This document shows positions 60,091-64,000 of a DNA stretch of 64,000 nucleotides, piece by piece. The position numbers were made by a program, and so were the translations under genes. The stretch covers positions 18,958 through 82,957 of IMG/VR virus record IMGVR_UViG_3300002053_000019. One strand, written 5' to 3'. Numbering within the stretch: the first letter of the stretch is position 1; each line of letters starts with the position of its first letter. This DNA comes from a virus. The notes under the pieces were generated by a model, which worked only from the letters and a program-made list of their open reading frames with translations, had not been told where the DNA came from and searched no databases.

Positions 60091-62507
60091 TTCCATTCCT
60101 CCATATTTCCTAGACTTGTGCCGTATTTGGCATCAACTAGAATAGGTATTGAAACTTTGAGAAATTTCTGAAAATAAGAAGTCATAATCTTTATTATTAT
60201 TGGAACAATCCATATCTCAGTCTGGTGAACTGATAGAATGACGGAGTCGTGAATCTCCAATAACAATTTAGATCTGAGTTTAAACTTTTCAAGAAACTCT
60301 TTAATCCCAATGAGAGATACCAATAGGAAATCTGAAGCTAGACTTTGTATTGGAGCATTAATCGCTTCACGAATCATCGCCTGAACTGTTTCACTGTTGG
60401 GATCAGTATACTTCCATACAGGCAATCTCCTATATCTACCAAGTGGAGAACGAACCCATCCTTGTGTAAGAATTAGATTCTTCGTATTCTCCATATATTC
60501 CGCCAACTTAGGATAAGTCTCAAAGAATTTAGCTAAATATTCATCGGCCTCCTCCTCAGTACAATTTATCTTCTTCATCAGGCCCCATTTGGTCTGCCCA
60601 TAAATCGTACCGAAATTAACTGTCTTACCTATAATTCGTCTTTGATCATCTGTAACTTGATCTTCTAGAATTCCTAGAATACCAGCAGTAGTTTTACGAT
60701 GAACATCCCCTTTCAATGCCTCTTTAAGAATCTCATCTTCAGCTATCTCCGCCGCAAGTCGAAGCTCTATCTGATTAAAATCAAATTCGACGAGGAAATG
60801 TTCTGGGTCTGCGATAACTGCATTACGTATCTTAATTAAATCTTTCTTACCCTTTGGCAGATTCTGAAGATTCGGCTTACGGCTTGAGGTTCTCCCTGTT
60901 GCTGTCTCCGTCAACCAATATGTAGTATGAATTCTACCATCATCAGCCACAGCCTCAGTGAATTCTTTCAATGTTTTAGAGCGCATGGTCTGCCATTGAG
61001 AATATTTGATAAGTAGTTCACAAAGAGGACTCTTATCTTTTAATTTATCTAAAACATCTAAATCAGTAGATGGTTCTCTAGAAGTAGGAGTCCGTTTTAG
61101 GATTGGCAGACTTTCATATTTAAATAGAACTTCACGAAGTTGGACATGGGAATTAGGATTGAATTCTATATCATTATCAGTCTCATATTGCCTAACTGAA
61201 GGATAACTTCGGATTTCTTCTTCAAGTTCTTCTAGTATCCCAATTGTCTCATCCGTTCCATCTATTTTGTCGATGGCTTCCTGTACTAAATCCTGGTCTA
61301 TAAGGATTCCCCTTTCTTCCATTTCGGACAAGACTATAGATACAGGGAGTAGAACTCCAGAAAAGAGAGCATATAGCTGCTGATCAGCAGCAAGTTTTTG
61401 ATACTGTGCTTTATAAATTCTATACGTAATATCAGAATCTACCGCATTGTACTCATATAATTCATCCCCTTCTACTTTATCTACTTTATCTTTAAGTTGT
61501 GTTTCGTACCCTCCACACTTTGTATATTTCCATGCTAAATCTTTCAACCCATTAGATTCGTTCTCATTTAGTAAAAACTGAGCGATTTTAGTATCCCAAT
61601 AAAGTCCAATGGTTTGTATACCTAATATATGCCTAACCCATAGGATATCGAACTTAGCATTCTGAGCTATCTTTTTGATATCAGGGGCTTCGAATATGAT
61701 ACGCAGGTCATCTAGAATTCCATTCCATTCGTCTTCTTTCCAAGGATTGAATTCTCCATAATCTGTTGGAAGCACAGCAGCTTTTTTGTGTGCCCATGAG
61801 AATCCTATACATTTTACTTGTGAATCATATTGGAATGGCGATAATCCTGTAGTCTCTACATCGAAAGCGAATTCTTTAGTATTTATTATATTAGCAAGAA
61901 TATTAGTCCAAGTATCTATATCTCTTATAACCGTGTACTCACCAAGGTCAGATGGGTCTGTAAGATTACCAGTGAGAGCATTTGGAATTCTTGCCATGTG
62001 TTCAAAGAAAGTTCCTTGCTCGTCTTGGTGACGTAAGATATAGGCTGGATGGAGGATGGGTAGAACTAGTCTCCCATCTATTTCCATAGTCTTGCCAGAA
62101 TACTTTACTATCCCACTCTTTATGCCTGTTACGGCATGGAGTGGAACATTGCCCAATAATACTATCAGTTTAAGATTGGGCATATTAGTTATTTCTTCTT
62201 CTAAGAATGGACGGCATGTTTTGATCTCTTTTGTAGTAGGAGTCCGATTCTTAGGAGGACGACATTTTACTGCGTTAGTAATTGCATAATTCTCAATATG
62301 AGTATTATAAATAGCTTCTCTTAATAAAATACCAGCGTCCCCAATAAAAGGACGTCCTTCGTCGTCTTCATCAACTCCAGGGGCTTCTCCTACAAAAAGG
62401 ATCTCTGCATTTAAATCACCCTCCATCCCCATATGTGCGGTTTTGCATCCCTTACATAAGATGCAATCTACTCCGCACTCCAATTGTTTTGTCAGTTTAG
62501 GTGTCAT
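60087..62507 (-). CDS. uracil-DNA glycosylase fused to DNA polymerase A
   Basis: This is an 806-residue fusion. Residues 1-170 form a family 4-like uracil-DNA glycosylase: GEAPGVDEDDEGRPFIGDAG, HPAYILR (His153) and Fe-S-type cysteines (C11, C15, C18, C21, C82, C98). A 3'-5' exonuclease follows with DVETTGL near 217. The polymerase has motif A DFNQIELR, motif B RRIIGKTVNFGTIYG (Lys and Phe kept) and motif C EIHDSVIL near 752. Motif C has Ser in place of the usual Glu. It is the main replicative polymerase candidate. Confidence 0.9.
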   Translation of the reverse strand: MTPKLTKQLECGVDCILCKGCKTAHMGMEGDLNAEILFVGEAPGVDEDDEGRPFIGDAGILLREAIYNTHIENYAITNAVKCRPPKNRTPTTKEIKTCRPFLEEEITNMPNLKLIVLLGNVPLHAVTGIKSGIVKYSGKTMEIDGRLVLPILHPAYILRHQDEQGTFFEHMARIPNALTGNLTDPSDLGEYTVIRDIDTWTNILANIINTKEFAFDVETTGLSPFQYDSQVKCIGFSWAHKKAAVLPTDYGEFNPWKEDEWNGILDDLRIIFEAPDIKKIAQNAKFDILWVRHILGIQTIGLYWDTKIAQFLLNENESNGLKDLAWKYTKCGGYETQLKDKVDKVEGDELYEYNAVDSDITYRIYKAQYQKLAADQQLYALFSGVLLPVSIVLSEMEERGILIDQDLVQEAIDKIDGTDETIGILEELEEEIRSYPSVRQYETDNDIEFNPNSHVQLREVLFKYESLPILKRTPTSREPSTDLDVLDKLKDKSPLCELLIKYSQWQTMRSKTLKEFTEAVADDGRIHTTYWLTETATGRTSSRKPNLQNLPKGKKDLIKIRNAVIADPEHFLVEFDFNQIELRLAAEIAEDEILKEALKGDVHRKTTAGILGILEDQVTDDQRRIIGKTVNFGTIYGQTKWGLMKKINCTEEEADEYLAKFFETYPKLAEYMENTKNLILTQGWVRSPLGRYRRLPVWKYTDPNSETVQAMIREAINAPIQSLASDFLLVSLIGIKEFLEKFKLRSKLLLEIHDSVILSVHQTEIWIVPIIIKIMTSYFQKFLKVSIPILVDAKYGTSLGNMEEWK

Positions 62508-62517
62508 AATGAGATCC

Positions 62518-62967
62518 TTATTTCTTTAAAATTCTACGTCTTATCTCCCTCCATTTATTGGAATCGAGTCCTAATAAATCTTTGATATTTGCTATAGATT
62601 CTCCTTTCTTCAGCATCTGAATAATATGAGCATCAGAGCCGAACTTGGTTTTAGCCGTAGTTTCTAATTCCAAGTCATCAAGAACAATCTCTTCCATCTC
62701 ATAGGCTGCTATATCCTCTGGAAGTTCTTCGATAGAAGTCTCTTTGCGCCTAATAAGTCTAAGCTTCCTCTCCATATTAGAATAGAACCAGTTTATAGAT
62801 TTCAAAACTTGAAGCAATTCTGCATCTGGGAAATCTATTTTAAATTCAAAAACATGGAGATAGCCATCATTCACTAAATCATTATACGGAATACTATAAC
62901 GTCGATTTAATAATTTCGCTCTAGAATTAATGGCCTTTTCTATTTCTTTATGCATTATTTGTTTCAT
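62518..62967 (-). CDS. sigma-like or HTH regulatory protein
   Basis: This is a 149-residue helical protein. YNDLVNDGYLHVFEFKIDFP and LKSINWFYSNMERKLRLIRR resemble sigma region 2. The end, IIQMLKKGESIANIKDLLGL followed by SNKWREIRRRILKK, resembles a helix-turn-helix of region 4. Spacing and conservation are weak, so this may instead be another small DNA-binding protein. If real, it could switch host RNA polymerase to phage promoters. Confidence 0.45.
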   Translation of the reverse strand: MKQIMHKEIEKAINSRAKLLNRRYSIPYNDLVNDGYLHVFEFKIDFPDAELLQVLKSINWFYSNMERKLRLIRRKETSIEELPEDIAAYEMEEIVLDDLELETTAKTKFGSDAHIIQMLKKGESIANIKDLLGLDSNKWREIRRRILKK

Positions 62968-63163
62968 CTAAATACCTTTTTATAACATCTCTAACCATTT
63001 CACGTTCAAATTCCGCCCAAAATCCTCTACGGACCTCTGTCCCAAATTGTCGTCGTACCAGTTCCGTAGCAGTTATACGTCCTGTCGTAGTACCCCAATC
63101 AGCACCTAGTTTAGTAGATTCAATATCAATGAAGTTATCTTCATCTTGTTTCAGTATTTTCAT
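62948..63163 (-). CDS. small MKILKQ-tagged protein C
   Basis: The 71-residue protein begins MKILKQDEDNFIDIES at 63163 and has a basic second half (ATELVRRQFGTEVRRGFWAE). It ends VRDVIKRYLDETNNA. The first five residues match those of the protein 160 bases upstream. It overlaps the sigma-like gene by 20 bases. It may be a small regulator or anti-host protein. Confidence 0.55.
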   Translation of the reverse strand: MKILKQDEDNFIDIESTKLGADWGTTTGRITATELVRRQFGTEVRRGFWAEFEREMVRDVIKRYLDETNNA

Positions 63164-63326
63164 CTCTCCACCAATTATGTCTCCGTTGCATTTCTAGACG
63201 CCATCGCTGTTCTAATATTCTTTCTAATGTATCTTGTCCTGCTATCTTTTCATATATAAGATCTGCAAAATCTTTTTGTGGACTAAGCTCTGGTTTTTCT
63301 TCCTCTTTGTGTTTTAGAATTTTCAT
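63141..63326 (-). CDS. small MKILKH-tagged protein D
   Basis: The ATG at 63326 overlaps the helicase stop (TAATG) after AGGAAG, giving 61 residues; a longer frame from 63374 lies inside the helicase. It begins MKILKHKEEEKPELSPQKD. The helical body ends RLEMQRRHNWWRDENTETR. It shares the MKILKH start with two proteins near 51 kb. The function is unknown. Confidence 0.55.
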   Translation of the reverse strand: MKILKHKEEEKPELSPQKDFADLIYEKIAGQDTLERILEQRWRLEMQRRHNWWRDENTETR

Positions 63327-64000
63327 TAATCTTCCTCGAATCTGCACTGTGCATCTTTGGCTACTAAGAAACAATCTCCACCTTTATCCCATCTAGCCTT
63401 GTCAATTCTGACAAGAGTTCGTGGCATAAAGATTCCTTCAGTTGTCCTATTATCCTTTTCCACATCTTTCACTTTCTCTCTATGGAGAAGGATAATGAAA
63501 TCTGAATCACCTTCTATATCTGCACTCCAAGCCAAGTCTTCAGAGTCAATGACGGCATTCTTTCCCATCTTCCTAGGACGAGCAATGGCTAGAATTGTTA
63601 TTGCCAGTTCTTCTGCTAATAGCTTAAGATTATTAATCATTAATGAAACTTCTCTAGTTGGGTCATCTCCTCTTGATAAAAAGTGTATATTATCAAATAC
63701 GATAAAACGTAGGCCATAGCGTTTAGCACACATTCGGATTGTGTCTTCCACTATTTGCCAATTCAGTTTGCGATACTTGTAAGCAAAATATAGTGGATAA
63801 TCCTTTATTCGCTGATAAGCGGCGGCTAAGTCCTTCATATTGTTGACTAGCTTCGAGTCTTTATTTAAAATGTGACCTATTAATCTAGGGACTAAACGCT
63901 CTGGCCTCATTTCTAATTCAAATATTAAAGATGGATACCCCTTACTAGCATAATAATATAGGAAGTTTAAAGCCATCATGGTCTTCCCAACTCCTGGTTT
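63326..64000 (-). CDS. dnaB: DnaB-like replicative helicase, 5' end outside window
   Basis: The frame is open from 64000 downwards, and the first residues in the window, KPGVGKT, are the Walker A motif just upstream of MMALNFLYYYASKG. Other helicase motifs are FELEMRPERLVPRLIGHI (H1a-type), RFIVFDNIHFLSRG (Walker B) and the C-terminal EGDSDFIILLHREK. The missing part should hold the N-terminal domain. It unwinds DNA at the fork and is expected to work with the polymerase encoded downstream. Confidence 0.85.
   Translation of the reverse strand, partial: KPGVGKTMMALNFLYYYASKGYPSLIFELEMRPERLVPRLIGHILNKDSKLVNNMKDLAAAYQRIKDYPLYFAYKYRKLNWQIVEDTIRMCAKRYGLRFIVFDNIHFLSRGDDPTREVSLMINNLKLLAEELAITILAIARPRKMGKNAVIDSEDLAWSADIEGDSDFIILLHREKVKDVEKDNRTTEGIFMPRTLVRIDKARWDKGGDCFLVAKDAQCRFEED

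Noticed and set aside
1-64000. tRNA genes, CRISPR arrays, insertion sequences or an integration module
   Set aside because: No cloverleaf, repeat-spacer pattern, transposase or integrase was recognised by eye in any gap or frame.

Overview
The window is a continuous 64 kb piece of a tailed double-stranded DNA bacteriophage genome (Caudoviricetes). It carries a large terminase subunit, portal, scaffold, SU10-like major capsid protein, head-tail adaptor, a P22 gp10-like tail nozzle protein and very large internal virion proteins, so the particle is most likely podovirus-like. No integrase, repressor, rRNA or tRNA was recognised. The DNA looks AT-rich by eye. Genes are packed end to end with ATGA, TAATG or short-gap junctions and strong AGGAGG-type ribosome binding sites, which points to a bacterial host, but the sequence does not identify the host. 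No stretch over 300 bases lacks a gene.

Plus strand, 1-36.7 kb (virion genes): LamG-like lectin-fold proteins, terL (1.8-3.2 kb), a block of beta-rich tail or fibre-like proteins (3.2-7.5 kb), portal (7.7-9.5), scaffold (9.8-10.9) and major capsid protein (11.0-12.2). After these come a LAGLIDADG-like protein lacking its catalytic acid, a protein with a C2H2 finger, the adaptor (13.2-13.9), four fibre-like proteins (13.9-19.3), the nozzle (19.3-20.9) and a set of internal or ejection proteins (20.9-35.8). That last set includes a 2332-residue polyvalent protein with a GNAT-like module, a PurD-like protein that seems to have lost its ATP-binding part, and two proteins with HExxH zinc-peptidase motifs.

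Plus strand, 36.7-46.9 kb (glycan and lysis): two GT-B glycosyltransferase genes (one with two tandem domains), two SAM methyltransferases, a GT2 glycosyltransferase, a glycosyltransferase/B12-binding/radical-SAM fusion, a GNAT acetyltransferase and a DegT-type sugar aminotransferase. This looks like a route for building and attaching an unusual amino sugar or polysaccharide to the virion or the cell surface. An M15 peptidoglycan peptidase, a 3TM holin and a small HEIVH protein follow.

Minus strand, 46.9-64 kb (replication, recombination, nucleotide metabolism): reading in transcription order, a DnaB-like helicase (5' end outside the window), small proteins sharing an MKILK start, a sigma-like protein, a uracil-DNA glycosylase/DNA polymerase A fusion, two nucleoside deoxyribosyltransferase-like proteins, a possible dATP/dGTP diphosphohydrolase, small zinc-binding and membrane proteins, a recombination-mediator candidate, a gp32-like ssDNA-binding protein whose parts appear circularly permuted, a DnaQ-fold exonuclease, an HNH endonuclease, a RecA-like recombinase, the SbcD/SbcC (gp47/gp46) pair and a membrane-anchored LysM/transglycosylase. 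The two transcription blocks converge and overlap by 14 bases near 46.87 kb.

The most unusual items are the permuted ssDNA-binding protein, the glycosyltransferase-radical SAM fusion within the glycan cassette, the PurD-like pseudoenzyme among virion genes, the catalytically dead LAGLIDADG-like protein behind the capsid gene, and the MKILK-tagged small proteins. All functions are read from motifs by eye; no database search was run.
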